Source: DATAGF01 sp963813355 (lineage in GTDB: Bacteria; Actinomycetota; Thermoleophilia; Miltoncostaeales; Miltoncostaeaceae). From it: DNA of 29,922 nucleotides. Below, piece after piece: positions 7,883 to 15,735 of this stretch. Location: NCBI GenBank assembly GCA_963813355.1, contig CAWEYS010000027.1, positions 1 to 29,922 of the forward strand, written 5' to 3'. The notes under the pieces were generated by a model. That model was given only the letters and a program-made list of their open reading frames with translations, ran no database searches and was not told the origin of the DNA. Position 1 is the stretch's first letter; every line of letters begins with the position of its first letter. Both the position numbers and the translations under genes were made by a program.

Positions 7883-9115
7883 ATGCGAGACGCCGTGATC
7901 GTCAGCGCCGTGCGGACCGCCGTCGGGCGGGCCCCCCGCGGGCAGCTCTCGGAGACGCCCCCCGACACGCTCGGGATGGCGGCGGTGCGCGAGGCGCTCG
8001 CCCGCGCGCCGGGCCTCGAGCCGGCCGAGGTCGAGGACGTGGTCCTCGGCTGCGCGATGCCCGAGGGCGGCCAGGGCCTGAACGTCGCCCGCCAGGTGGC
8101 GCTCGGCGCGGGCCTGCCGGTGTCGGCCGCCGCGATGACCGTCAACCGCTTCTGCGCCTCGGGCCTCCAGTCGCTCGCGCTCGCGCACCAGTCGGTCGTC
8201 ACCGGCGTCAGCGACGTCGTCGTGGCGGGGGGCCTCGAGTCGATGAGCGCCGTGCCGATGGTGGGGTGGCACTACGCGCCCAACCCGGGGCTGGCGGAGC
8301 GCTGGCCGGAGGTCTACCTCGGCATGGGCCTCACGGGCGAGGAGGTCGCCCGCCGCGAGGGCGTCGATCGAGAGGCCCAGGACGCCTGGGGGCTGCGCAG
8401 CCACCAGCGGGCCGCCACCGCCCAGGACGCCGGCTGGTTCCGCGACGAGATCGTCCCCGTCGAGGTCGAGCGCACCGTGGTCGAGGACGGGCGGCCCCAC
8501 CTGGAGATCGTGCGCTTCGACGCCGACGAGGGGATCCGCCGCGACACCGACGAGTCGCGCATGGCCGGTCTGCGGCCGGCCTTCGACCCCACCGGCACCA
8601 TCACGGCCGGGAACAGCTCCCAGATGAGCGACGGGGCCGCGGCCATGGTGGTGATGGAGGCCGAGCGCGCCGCCCGGCTGGGCCTCGAGCCGCTGGGGCG
8701 GCTGGTGTCGTTCGCGACCGCGGGCGTGGCGCCCGAGGTCATGGGCCTCGGCCCGGTGGAGGCCGTCCCGCGCGCCCTCGCCAAGGCGGGCCTGAGCCTC
8801 GACGACATCGGCGTGATCGAGCTGAACGAGGCCTTCGCGGCCCAGGTCGTCGCCGTCGTCCGCCGGCTCGGCCTCGACGAGGGGCGCACCAACGTGAACG
8901 GCGGCGCCATCGCGCTGGGGCACCCGCTCGGCGCCACCGGCGCGAAGCTCACGGTGCAGCTGCTGTCGGAGCTGGCCCGGCGCGAGGAGCGCTACGGCCT
9001 CGTGACGATGTGCGTCGGAGGCGGCCAGGGCGCCGCCGGCGTCATCGAGTGGCTCGGCGGGCGCCAGCCCGCCGCGGCGCAGGAGCAGATCGAGGAGATG
9101 GAGGAGGCGGCATGA
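7883..9115 (+). CDS. fadA: Acetyl-CoA acyltransferase (3-ketoacyl-CoA thiolase)
   Basis: A 410-residue degradative thiolase that cleaves 3-ketoacyl-CoA with CoA to acetyl-CoA and a shortened acyl-CoA. The nucleophilic cysteine is Cys91 in VNRFCASGLQSL. The conserved IELNEAFAAQ loop, His347 in AIALGHPLGATGA and Cys377 in TMCVGGGQGAAG complete the active site. The length is typical of the family. The ATG at 7883 follows a GGGAGA ribosome site, nine bases after the fadN stop. The thiolase stop overlaps the ATG of fadE (ATGA). With both catalytic cysteines and the His in place there is no sign of inactivation. Confidence 0.96.
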   Translation: MRDAVIVSAVRTAVGRAPRGQLSETPPDTLGMAAVREALARAPGLEPAEVEDVVLGCAMPEGGQGLNVARQVALGAGLPVSAAAMTVNRFCASGLQSLALAHQSVVTGVSDVVVAGGLESMSAVPMVGWHYAPNPGLAERWPEVYLGMGLTGEEVARREGVDREAQDAWGLRSHQRAATAQDAGWFRDEIVPVEVERTVVEDGRPHLEIVRFDADEGIRRDTDESRMAGLRPAFDPTGTITAGNSSQMSDGAAAMVVMEAERAARLGLEPLGRLVSFATAGVAPEVMGLGPVEAVPRALAKAGLSLDDIGVIELNEAFAAQVVAVVRRLGLDEGRTNVNGGAIALGHPLGATGAKLTVQLLSELARREERYGLVTMCVGGGQGAAGVIEWLGGRQPAAAQEQIEEMEEAA

Positions 9116-10878
9116 CGACCACCGCGACGACCCCGGCCGGCGGCGCCTTCCTCGTGGCGCCGACCCCGCCCGAGGCGGTCTTCACCCCCGAGCGCCTGGG
9201 CGAGGAGCACCGCGCCATCGGCGAGGCCGTGCGACAGTTCGTCGCCACGCAGGTCGCCCCGCGGGCCGAGGCGGTCGAGGGCCAGGACTACGGGACCCAC
9301 CGCGAGCTGCTCGCGACCCTCGGCGCCGACGGCTACGTGGGCGTCGAGGTGCCGGAGGCCCACGGCGGCGCCGGCCTCGACACGGTCACGTCGGTGATCG
9401 TCAGCGAGTCGCTGTCGGCCTCCGACTCGTTCGCCGTGACCTACCTCGCCCACGCCGGCATCGGCACCCTGCCCCTGGTCTTCTTCGGCACCGAGGAGCA
9501 GCGCGCCCGCTATCTCCCGGGCCTGGCGGCGGGCACCACGGTCGGCGCCTACGCGCTCACGGAGCCCGGCTCCGGGTCCGACGCCCGCGCCATGCGGACG
9601 ACGGCCACGAAGCTGCCGGACGGCGGCTACCGCCTGGACGGCGCCAAGCAGTTCATCACCAACGCGGGCTTCGCCGACCTGTTCACGCTCTACGCCAAGC
9701 TGGAGGACGGCGGCATCGCGGCCTTCCTGGTCGAGCGCGAGACGGCGGGCCTCACCGTCGGCGCCGAGGAGCACAAGATGGGCATCAAGGGCAGCTCCAC
9801 CTGCCCGGTGGTGCTGGACGGCGTCGTCGTGCCCGCCGACGCCCTGCTCGGCGAGCCCGGCCAGGGTCACAAGATCGCCTTCAACATCCTCAACGTCGGC
9901 CGCTTCAAGCTGGCGGCCGCGGCCCTCGGGGGGATGAAGCGCTCCCTCGACCAGGCGCTCGCCTACGCGGGCCAGCGCGAGGCCTTCGGGCGGCCGATCG
10001 TCCGCTTCCCGCTGGTCGCCGCGAAGCTCGCCGGGATGGCGGCGCGCACCTACGCCGTCGAGTCGGTCACCTACCGGATCGCCGGGATGCTCGACGCGCG
10101 CCTCGAGGCCGCCGGCGAGGGGGCCGGCAGCGAGGCCTTCCGCGCCGCGCTGGAGGAGTACGCGGTCGAGTGCTCGATCGCCAAGGTGCTCGGCAGCGAG
10201 GAGCTCGACTGGACCGTGGATCAGCTCGTGCAGGTGCACGGGGGCTACGGCTACACGGCCGAGTTCCCCGCCGAGCGGGCCTACCGCGACTCGCGCATCA
10301 ACCGCATCTGGGAGGGCACCAACGAGATCAACCGGCTCCTGGTGCCGGGGACGCTCGTCAAGCGCGCGATGCAGGGCCGCCTCGACCTCCTCGGGCCGGC
10401 CAAGAAGGCCGCCGAGGCCCTGTTGGGCGGGGGCGCCGACGACGCGCCGGCCGAGGGGCCCCTGGCCGCCGAGGGGGCGCTGGTCGCGGGGGCGCGGACC
10501 GTCGCGCTGCTCTGCGCCGGCTCGGCCTTCCAGCGCTTCGGCACGGGGCTCGACGAGCAGCAGGAGGTGCTCGCCGACCTCGCCGACCTCAGCATCGACC
10601 TCTTCGCCGCCGAGAGCGCGCTGCTGCGCGCCCAGGCCGCGGCGGGCCGCGACGACGCGCCGGTCCACGCCGACCTGGCGCGGGCCGTGGTCCACGAGCG
10701 GGCCGCCGCGATCGAGGCCCGGGCGCGCGCGCTCGCCGGCTCGCTCGGCGAGGGCGACGAGGCGCGGATGCTGCAATCGGGCGTCCGCCGGATGATGCGC
10801 GCCGACCCGGTCGACCGGGTCGCGCTGACGCGGCGGGTCGCCGAGCGGGTCGTGAGCGCCGGTGGCTATCCCTTCTAG
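9112..10878 (+). CDS. fadE: Acyl-CoA dehydrogenase, long FadE/VLCAD type
   Basis: A 588-residue FAD enzyme for the first oxidation of fatty acyl-CoA, longer than the ~380-residue soluble type because of a C-terminal helical extension, as in Bacillus FadE and VLCAD. The FAD and substrate signature is YALTEPGSGSDA, with LDGAKQFITNAGFADLFTLYA and MGIKGSST next. QREAFGRPIVRFPLVAAKLA and QVHGGYGYTAEFPAERAYRDS are the two C-terminal domain motifs. The likely catalytic base is Glu401 in RIWEGTNEINRLL. The final ~170 residues are the extra helical domain. The ATG overlaps the thiolase stop (ATGA), and the 3' end overlaps the GTG of the ligase gene by 17 bases. Electrons would go to ETF and then to the ETF-QO encoded at 25187-26881. 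Confidence 0.96.
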   Translation: MTTTATTPAGGAFLVAPTPPEAVFTPERLGEEHRAIGEAVRQFVATQVAPRAEAVEGQDYGTHRELLATLGADGYVGVEVPEAHGGAGLDTVTSVIVSESLSASDSFAVTYLAHAGIGTLPLVFFGTEEQRARYLPGLAAGTTVGAYALTEPGSGSDARAMRTTATKLPDGGYRLDGAKQFITNAGFADLFTLYAKLEDGGIAAFLVERETAGLTVGAEEHKMGIKGSSTCPVVLDGVVVPADALLGEPGQGHKIAFNILNVGRFKLAAAALGGMKRSLDQALAYAGQREAFGRPIVRFPLVAAKLAGMAARTYAVESVTYRIAGMLDARLEAAGEGAGSEAFRAALEEYAVECSIAKVLGSEELDWTVDQLVQVHGGYGYTAEFPAERAYRDSRINRIWEGTNEINRLLVPGTLVKRAMQGRLDLLGPAKKAAEALLGGGADDAPAEGPLAAEGALVAGARTVALLCAGSAFQRFGTGLDEQQEVLADLADLSIDLFAAESALLRAQAAAGRDDAPVHADLARAVVHERAAAIEARARALAGSLGEGDEARMLQSGVRRMMRADPVDRVALTRRVAERVVSAGGYPF

Positions 10879-12537
10879 CCAGGCGCGTCCCTGGCTGGCG
10901 CGCTACGACGCGGGCGTCCCGCGCGAGATCGAGGTCCCGGCCGGGACGCTCGACGGCCTCGCGCGCCAGGCGGCCGAGCGCGACCCGGACGGGGTCGCGC
11001 TCGACTTCCTCGGCGCGCGCACCACCTTCGCCGAGCTCGACGACGAGATCGACCGCTTCGCGCGCGCCCTGACCGGGCTCGGCCTGCGCGGAGGCCAGCG
11101 CGTCAGCCTGCACCTGCCGACCTGCCCGGCGTTCGTCATCGCGCTGCTCGGCACCCAGCGGGCCGGCGGGATCGCCGTGCCGATGAACCCGCTCTACACG
11201 GCGCGCGAGCTGGCCGGGCTGATCGCGCAGACGACGCCGGCGCTCTCGGTGGCCCTCGACCTGGTGCACCCGCGCGTCGCGGCCGCCCGCGCGGAGGCCG
11301 GGGGCGAGGCTGCCGGCGCGCCGATCGTGTGCGTGGGCATCCACCAGATGCTCCCGGCCCCGATCCGGTGGCTCTACCCCCTGAAGGCGCGCCGGGAGGG
11401 GCGCTGGAAGCCGCTGGACGGATACGCCGCAGACCCCGGCCCTGCCGGCCCTGCTGGCCGCGCACGCCCCCGGGCCCGGTCCCCTCCGCCGCCCGGGCCG
11501 AGGACCCCGCGATCCTCCAGCCGACCGGCGGCACCACCGGCCTGCCCAAGCTCGCCACCCTCAGCCACCGCAACCTGCTGGCCAACACGGCCCAGATCGC
11601 CGCGTGGCTGGCCGTCGAGCCGCGGCCGGGCGACGCGATGCTCTGCGCCCTGCCCTACTTCCACATCTACGGCCTCACGGTCGCCATGAGCTTCTCGCTG
11701 ATGGGCGGGATGACCCAGCTGCTGCTGCCGCGCTTCGAGCCCGAGCAGGCGCTGAAGACCGCCGCGCGCCGCCGCCCGCGCTTCTTCCCCGGCGCGCCGA
11801 TCATGTACGCGGCCGTGGCCGACCACCCGCGCGCCCGCCGCTACGACCTCACGTCCATCGAGTGCTGCATCAGCGGGTCGGCGCCGCTGACGCCGGACCT
11901 GCAGCGGCGCTTCGAGGCCGTCACGGGCGCCCGCATGGTCGAGGGCTACGGGCTCAGCGAGGCGAGCCCGGTCACCCACTGCAACCCGCTCGACGGCGAG
12001 CGGCGCTCGGGGTCGATCGGCCTGCCCTTCCCCTCCACCGACGCCCGCATCCTCGACCTCGAGACCCGGTCGCGCGAGGTCGAGCCCGGCGAGCCGGGCG
12101 AGCTGCACGTGCGCGGGCCCCAGGTGATGGACGGCTACTGGGGCCGGCCCGAGGAGACGGCGGCCGCGCTGCGCGACGGCTGGCTCGCGACCGGTGACGT
12201 GGCGACGGTCGACGAGGACGGCTACTTCCGGATCGTCGACCGCCTCAAGGACCTGATCATCGTGGGCGGCCTCAACGTCTATCCGCGCGAGGTCGAGGAG
12301 GTGCTCACCGAGCACCCGGCCGTCGCCCAGGCGGCCGTCGTGGCGATGGCCGACGACCGCCACGGCGAGGTCCCGCGGGCCGTCTGCACGCTCCGTCCGG
12401 GGGCGACCGCGACCCCCGACGAGCTGATCGCCCACTGCGCGGCCAACCTGGCCCGCTACAAGGTGCCCTGGCGGGTCGAGCTGCGCGACGAGCTGCCGGT
12501 CACGATCATCGGCAAGGTCCTCCGCCGGGAGGTGTAA
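10862..12537 (+). CDS. fadD: Long-chain fatty acid-CoA ligase (AMP-forming), frameshifted in the middle
   Basis: An ANL-superfamily acyl-CoA synthetase, last gene of the operon. It activates a fatty acid with ATP and CoA. The N-terminal part (GTG at 10862, to about 11435) covers ALDFLGARTTFAELDDEIDR and VPMNPLYTARELAG. The C-terminal part (from about 11490) is in another frame and carries the ATP loop ILQPTGGTTGLPKLATLSHR, then EGYGLSEASPVTH, GWLATGDVATVDEDGYFRIV, DRLKDLIIVGGLNVYPREVE and the catalytic Lys in IGKVLRREV. Between them a short stretch in the third frame (LPALLAAHAPGP) also looks coding. The simplest reading is two one-base insertions, near 11410-11441 and 11466-11490. The span is 1676 bases, two more than a multiple of three. 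It could be a real pseudogene or a sequencing error in GC runs; all catalytic motifs are otherwise intact. Confidence 0.9.
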
Positions 12538-12544
12538 GGAGCGG

Positions 12545-12644
12545 TTGGCCGCCTCTTAGCGGGCGGCCAAGCGCGCCTCCGGGCCCTGGCCGGGCCCTCC
12601 GGCAGACCGGCGCACCGGCTTCGCCGGGGCGGGCGCCGGAAAGG
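12545..12644 (+). repeat. Three-hairpin structured element, copy 1 (3' of fadD)
   Basis: Copy 1 of a ~100-nt element found three times here. Hairpin 1 has the stem TTGGCCGCC / GGCGGCCAA (12545-12553 / 12562-12570) and loop TCTTAGCG. Hairpin 2 has GGGCCC (12581-12586), loop TGGCC and GGGCCC (12592-12597). Hairpin 3 has CCGGC (12615-12619), loop TTC and GCCGG (12623-12627). The tail is GGCGCCGGAAAGG (12632-12644). From hairpin 1 onward it differs from copy 2 at 7 of 74 positions. Four of those are two compensatory pairs within stems 2 and 3. It begins eight bases after the fadD stop, in fadD sense. No U-tract follows, so it is not a textbook intrinsic terminator, although hairpin 1 could act as one. 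No coding potential is recognised. Confidence 0.8.
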
Positions 12645-12654
12645 GCAACAGCAA

Positions 12655-13608
12655 CTACGTCCGCGAGGTCGGCGAGCTGAAGGCCGTGCGGCCGTCCCGA
12701 GCGGCGGCCTCGGCGCGGCCCTCGCGGACCAGGCGCTCCAGGTGGGCGAGGGCCTCGGCGACGGCGAAGCTGCGCTGGCCGGCGTCGAGGTCGGCCGGCC
12801 AGATGGCGAGCGAGACCTCGTACGCGGTGCGCGGCTCCGGGCCGAGCGCGGCGGCGGCCGCGTCGAGGCGGTCGCGGTGGTGGGCGGCGGTCGCGCGCGC
12901 CCGCGCGGGGGGGTCGGCGACCGGCTCCCCGTGCCCCGGCAGCACCACCCGCGGCGCCAGCGCCTCGATGCGCCCGAGCGTGTCGAGGTAGAGGCCGAGC
13001 GGGTCGGGCTCGCAGCCCGGCCAGACGCCGATCGTGGGGGTGATGTCCGGCAGCAGGACGTCGCCGCCCACCAGGACCCCGTCCCGGAGGAGCCCGATGT
13101 GGCCGTCGGCGTGCCCCGGAAGCAGCAGCACCTCCCACCCGTCGACCCGGTCGCCGGGCTCCAGCGGCTCGGTCGGCGCGGTGCGGACGAGCACGGCCAG
13201 CGCGCGCCAGGAGCGCTCCGCGCCCTCCGCGTCGCGCTCGGGCAGCCCGTGGGCCAGGAGGTGCTCGCGCAGGAGCCCCGGCCAGCGGCCGTCGCCGTAG
13301 GCCGCGTCGCGCTGAGCCCGGTCGATCCGGCCCTCCAGCACGGGCCCGGCGCTGAGCGGGGCGACGTCGGCCGCGGCCCCGACGTGGTCGACGTGCATGT
13401 GGGTGATCACCACGCGCTCGAGCGGCGCGTCGAGGCCGCCGACCACCTCGCGCCAGGCCGCGCCGGCGCCGGGGACGCCCAGCCCCGTGTCCACCAGCGT
13501 CCAGCCCCGGTCCCCGCGCAGCAGGTAGCAGTGGACGTGGCCCACCCCGGCCGCCTCGAGGGTGACGCGGCGGATGCCGGGCAGCACGTCGGCGACGGCC
13601 GTCACCAT
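12655..13608 (-). CDS. Metallo-beta-lactamase-fold hydrolase
   Basis: A 317-residue MBL-fold protein. The metal-binding motif HMHVDHVGA (His70, His72, Asp74, His75) is complete. Later ligands appear in LLPGHADGHIGLL, GGDVLLPD and VVLPGHGEPV. The C-terminal helical region (RATAAHHRDRLDAAAAALG, TAYEVSLAIWP, EALAHLERLVREGRAEA) resembles the winged-helix/RHOD-type tail of LACTB2-like and related hydrolases, which cut thioesters, nucleic acids or other esters. The substrate is not evident. The gene is divergent from the anchored protein at 13672. A copy of the fad-operator-like sequence lies in the promoter between them, which makes a role in acyl-CoA or acyl-ester metabolism plausible but unproven. 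The -10 TAGCGT (13620-13615) is six bases from the ATG, so the message is probably leaderless. Confidence 0.85.
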   Translation of the reverse strand: MVTAVADVLPGIRRVTLEAAGVGHVHCYLLRGDRGWTLVDTGLGVPGAGAAWREVVGGLDAPLERVVITHMHVDHVGAAADVAPLSAGPVLEGRIDRAQRDAAYGDGRWPGLLREHLLAHGLPERDAEGAERSWRALAVLVRTAPTEPLEPGDRVDGWEVLLLPGHADGHIGLLRDGVLVGGDVLLPDITPTIGVWPGCEPDPLGLYLDTLGRIEALAPRVVLPGHGEPVADPPARARATAAHHRDRLDAAAAALGPEPRTAYEVSLAIWPADLDAGQRSFAVAEALAHLERLVREGRAEAAARDGRTAFSSPTSRT

Positions 13609-13614
13609 GGCGGC

Positions 13615-13665
13615 ACGCTATCAAACGAACGTTCGGTTGACATCGCTCGCGCGCTTTGCCACCCT
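13615..13665. promoter_or_regulatory. Divergent leaderless promoters sharing a fad-operator-like site
   Basis: ATCAAACGAACGTTCG (13620-13635) matches the fad-promoter site at 4999-5014 in all but the two central bases. It extends into the 20-base near-palindrome TCAAACGAACGTTCGGTTGA (one mismatched pair). On the minus strand it fills the region just upstream of the -10 TAGCGT of the MBL gene. On the plus strand it abuts the -35 TTGACA (13637-13642), with CACCCT (13660-13665) as a weak -10 seventeen bases on. Both -10 elements lie six bases from their start codons (13608 and 13672), so both messages look leaderless. A regulator bound here would affect both genes. Confidence 0.62.
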
Positions 13666-13671
13666 CGTGAG

Positions 13672-14433
13672 GTGAGGCGGCGGAGCTACATCCTCATCGG
13701 CGTCGGCGTGCTGATCGTGGCGCTCGTCGTGGGTGGCTTCCTCTTCTGGCGCACGCTCGACGACACCGACCCGGTCACCGCGTCGGACGCCCTCACCGAG
13801 TACCGCGAGAACCCGACCCCCGGCCAGGCCGCGCGCGGCCTGCCGGCGCCCGGCGTCTACGAGTACAGCGTCGCCGGCTCCGAGCAGCTCAGCCGGGGCC
13901 CGGTGGACATCGACCGCGCCCTGCCCCCCGTCGCGCCGATGCTGGTGCGCCACGGGGACGGCGGCTACGAGACCGACGTGCGCTACTCCGACGGCCACAC
14001 CGAGCTGTCGCGCTACGACCTGCGGCCCCAGGGCGCGTTCGTCACCTTCGCGCGCACCGTCGTGAAGACGCCCGTCACCACCACGACCCGCGACCGCGAG
14101 TGGACGCCGCCGCTGCTGCGGCTGCCCATCGCGCCCGAGGTCGGGCAGACCTGGGGCGGTCCGTTCACGGCCGGCGACCTCGAGCTCCAGATCGAGAACG
14201 AGGTCCTGCGCCGCGAGGCGGTCGACGTCGGCGGCCGGCGGGTGAACGCCTTCGTCATCGAGTCGCGCCAGGACATCACCGGCGAGTACACGGGCCAGCG
14301 CACGGAGACGTTCTGGTACGCGCCGGCCCAGGGCCTGGTGGTCAGGTACTCGATCGACTCCACCCTCGACGGGCCGACCGACTTCGACATCAGGGCGGAG
14401 CAGACCCTCCGCTCGCTGACCCCGCGGACCTGA
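13672..14433 (+). CDS. Membrane-anchored secreted protein of unknown function
   Basis: From the GTG at 13672 the protein has 253 residues. The N-terminus VRRRSYILIGVGVLIVALVV is a positively charged start plus one transmembrane helix, without an obvious cleavage site, so it is probably an anchored extracytoplasmic protein. The rest is beta-rich with no motif I can name: GVYEYSVAGSEQLSRGP, HTELSRYDLRPQGAFVTFAR, QTWGGPFTAGDLELQIENEV, NAFVIESRQDITGEYTGQRT, TETFWYAPAQGLVVRYSIDS. The pattern 'thresholded polarity strands with a tyrosine-tryptophan near the end' recalls DUF3108-like or LolA-like barrels, but this is only a resemblance. It shares a promoter region and candidate operator with the MBL hydrolase. 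Its last 44 bases overlap the 3' end of the convergent gene at 14390. Confidence 0.8.
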   Translation: MRRRSYILIGVGVLIVALVVGGFLFWRTLDDTDPVTASDALTEYRENPTPGQAARGLPAPGVYEYSVAGSEQLSRGPVDIDRALPPVAPMLVRHGDGGYETDVRYSDGHTELSRYDLRPQGAFVTFARTVVKTPVTTTTRDREWTPPLLRLPIAPEVGQTWGGPFTAGDLELQIENEVLRREAVDVGGRRVNAFVIESRQDITGEYTGQRTETFWYAPAQGLVVRYSIDSTLDGPTDFDIRAEQTLRSLTPRT

Positions 14434-14998
14434 CGCCGGTCACCGTCAGGGGGGCGTCGAGCAGCGCGCGGTAGGCGCGCCGGTCGCGCCGGTAGTAGTA
14501 GAGGTCGTAGACCAGCAGGTTCACCGGGACCCAGAGGATCACCCACGAGGCGACCGAGAGCCCGGACGCGATCGGGTCCCAGTCGTCGTCGATCGCCTCG
14601 GCGAGGCCGTTCAGGACCACGACGGCCAGGAAGCCCCACAACAGGGAGCGGTAGCCGAAGCGGCGGCTGCCCTCGATCTCGTCGTCGACCAGGGCGATCT
14701 TGCGCCGGCAGTAGCGGACCATCGCCGCGCGGGCGCGCGCGTCGGCGTCGGGCGGCAGCTCCTGGCCCTCCGGCAGCTCGATCGTCACCGTCGCCGTCGC
14801 CTTCGGCTTCGCGAGGTAGAGCCGCGACAGCATCTGCTCGACCCCGGGCCGCTCGTCGTAGCCGGCGTGCTCGGCCCGGAACGGGTCGAGCTCGGGGGCC
14901 TGGAAGAGGTCCTCGATGCGCAGCAGCCGAACCCGGAGGTCGACGTGGCCCGGGCGCCGCCGCCACGGCCGCCGCAGTCGTTCCCACCGCGAGCTCAG
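14390..14998 (-). CDS. Two-helix membrane protein of unknown function
   Basis: About 202 residues. No family is recognised. A basic N-terminus (SSRWERLRRPWRRRPGHVDL) leads to a soluble part (LLRIEDLFQAPELDPFRAEH, VEQMLSRLYLAKPKATATVT, DADARARAAMVRYCRRKIAL). Two hydrophobic segments follow, RSLLWGFLAVVVLNGLAEAI and GLSVASWVILWVPVNLLVYD, then a short tail (YYYRRDRRAYRALLD). ATVTIELPEGQELP and the pair of helices suggest a small membrane accessory protein. No ATG or GTG is available at the 5' end. A CTG overlapping the SIMPL-gene stop (CTGA at 14998-14995) is the likely start by analogy with the other four-base overlaps here, and gives co-translation with SIMPL. The 3' end overlaps the convergent gene by 44 bases. 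Confidence 0.7.
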   Translation of the reverse strand: MSSRWERLRRPWRRRPGHVDLRVRLLRIEDLFQAPELDPFRAEHAGYDERPGVEQMLSRLYLAKPKATATVTIELPEGQELPPDADARARAAMVRYCRRKIALVDDEIEGSRRFGYRSLLWGFLAVVVLNGLAEAIDDDWDPIASGLSVASWVILWVPVNLLVYDLYYYRRDRRAYRALLDAPLTVTGVRSAGSASGGSAPP

Positions 14999-15702
14999 GC
15001 CGGACCGCCCCCGCCGGCCTCCCGCAGCGCGACCCGCACCGGGACCTCCGCGCTGCGCGGCTCGGGCTCCGGGCGCAGCTCGCCGAGGGCCTCCTCCAGC
15101 TCGTCGGCCGACACGTCCGCGCTCAGCATCCGGCTGTAGTCGGGCGGCTCGCCGCCGCCCGGGTACTGCGGCGGGGCGCCGTGCTCGCCGATCGAGACCA
15201 CGTCGCCGACCGCCATGCCCGCGGCGGCGGCCAGGCCCTCGGCCCGCTCCAGCGCGTCGCGCACGGCCTCCCGCTCCAGCTCGTCGCGCGTGCGGCGCTC
15301 GAGCGCGGGGCTCACCTCGAAGAACGGCGACACCCGCTGGGCGTCGGGGTGCGAGCCGATGCCGGCGACGATCTCGGCGGCCCGGCCGGCGTCGTCCTCC
15401 ACGCCGATCAGGCAGAGCCCGGTGTAGCCGGCGACCTCCCACCGCGTCTCCACCCGGCCCACCCGCTCCTCCTCGACGCTGCGCTGCTCCTGGCGGGTCG
15501 TGATGCGGCCGTCGGAGACGGCGACGCCCGGCAGCGAGGCGGCGACGTGGTCGAGCAGGCGCCGGCGCGCCTCCGCCGCCCGCGCCAGCGCCTCCGGCGC
15601 CGTCCGCAGCACGGGCGTCTGGACGCTCACCGACACGCGCACCCGGTCGGGGGTCACGAGGCGCTCGGCGCCTCCCATCACGAAGAGCGTGGGCATGGCC
15701 AC
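14995..15702 (-). CDS. SIMPL-domain (DUF541) protein
   Basis: A 235-residue protein with the SIMPL/DUF541 pattern. GAERLVTPDRVRVSVSVQTP is the family's 'G.g.v...PD.a.v...v' first strand. DGRITTRQEQRSVEEERVGR and WEVAGYTGLCLIGVEDDAGR follow. Next is the helix and strand SPALERRTRDELEREAVRDALERAE with AAGMAVGDVVSIGEHG. SIMPL proteins are periplasmic or outer-face proteins (BP26/OmpA-associated family) of uncertain function, often oligomeric. No signal peptide is visible, so this one may be cytoplasmic. GTG at 15702 or ATG at 15696 can start it. The -10 TAGCGT at 15714-15709 is six bases from the GTG, favouring a leaderless GTG start. It is upstream of, and overlaps, the two-helix membrane protein. 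Confidence 0.85.
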   Translation of the reverse strand: MAMPTLFVMGGAERLVTPDRVRVSVSVQTPVLRTAPEALARAAEARRRLLDHVAASLPGVAVSDGRITTRQEQRSVEEERVGRVETRWEVAGYTGLCLIGVEDDAGRAAEIVAGIGSHPDAQRVSPFFEVSPALERRTRDELEREAVRDALERAEGLAAAAGMAVGDVVSIGEHGAPPQYPGGGEPPDYSRMLSADVSADELEEALGELRPEPEPRSAEVPVRVALREAGGGGPA

Positions 15703-15708
15703 GTCAGG

Positions 15709-15714
15709 ACGCTA
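15709..15714 (-). promoter_or_regulatory. Leaderless -10 of the SIMPL gene
   Basis: TAGCGT on the minus strand, six bases before the GTG at 15702. The identical hexamer sits at the identical distance before the MBL gene. The -35 is weak (TGAGCG with an 18-base spacer). Confidence 0.45.
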
Positions 15715-15735
15715 CCCGGCGGGGCCGTCCCGCGC

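Noticed and set aside
5591..8923. A 1110-residue open frame on the minus strand opposite fadN and fadA
   Set aside because: Low-complexity Arg/Gly/His/Ala-rich shadow of GC-rich genes. The plus strand carries unmistakable enzyme motifs over the same interval.
11405..11495. Programmed ribosomal frameshifting in fadD, and likewise in MFS and SpoIIE
   Set aside because: No slippery heptamer with a downstream structure in the correct frame geometry was recognised. Two shifts in one gene and three affected genes fit sequence errors or decay better.
12545..12570. Simple rho-independent terminator of fadD
   Set aside because: The nine-pair stem would fit, but there is no following T-tract, and the hairpin is the first of three conserved parts repeated elsewhere. 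It may still contribute to termination.
13672..14433. Start of the anchored protein much further upstream, with a frame open from 12742
   Set aside because: The upstream part runs antisense through the MBL hydrolase with shadow composition. The GTG at 13672 is followed at once by the basic residues and transmembrane helix.
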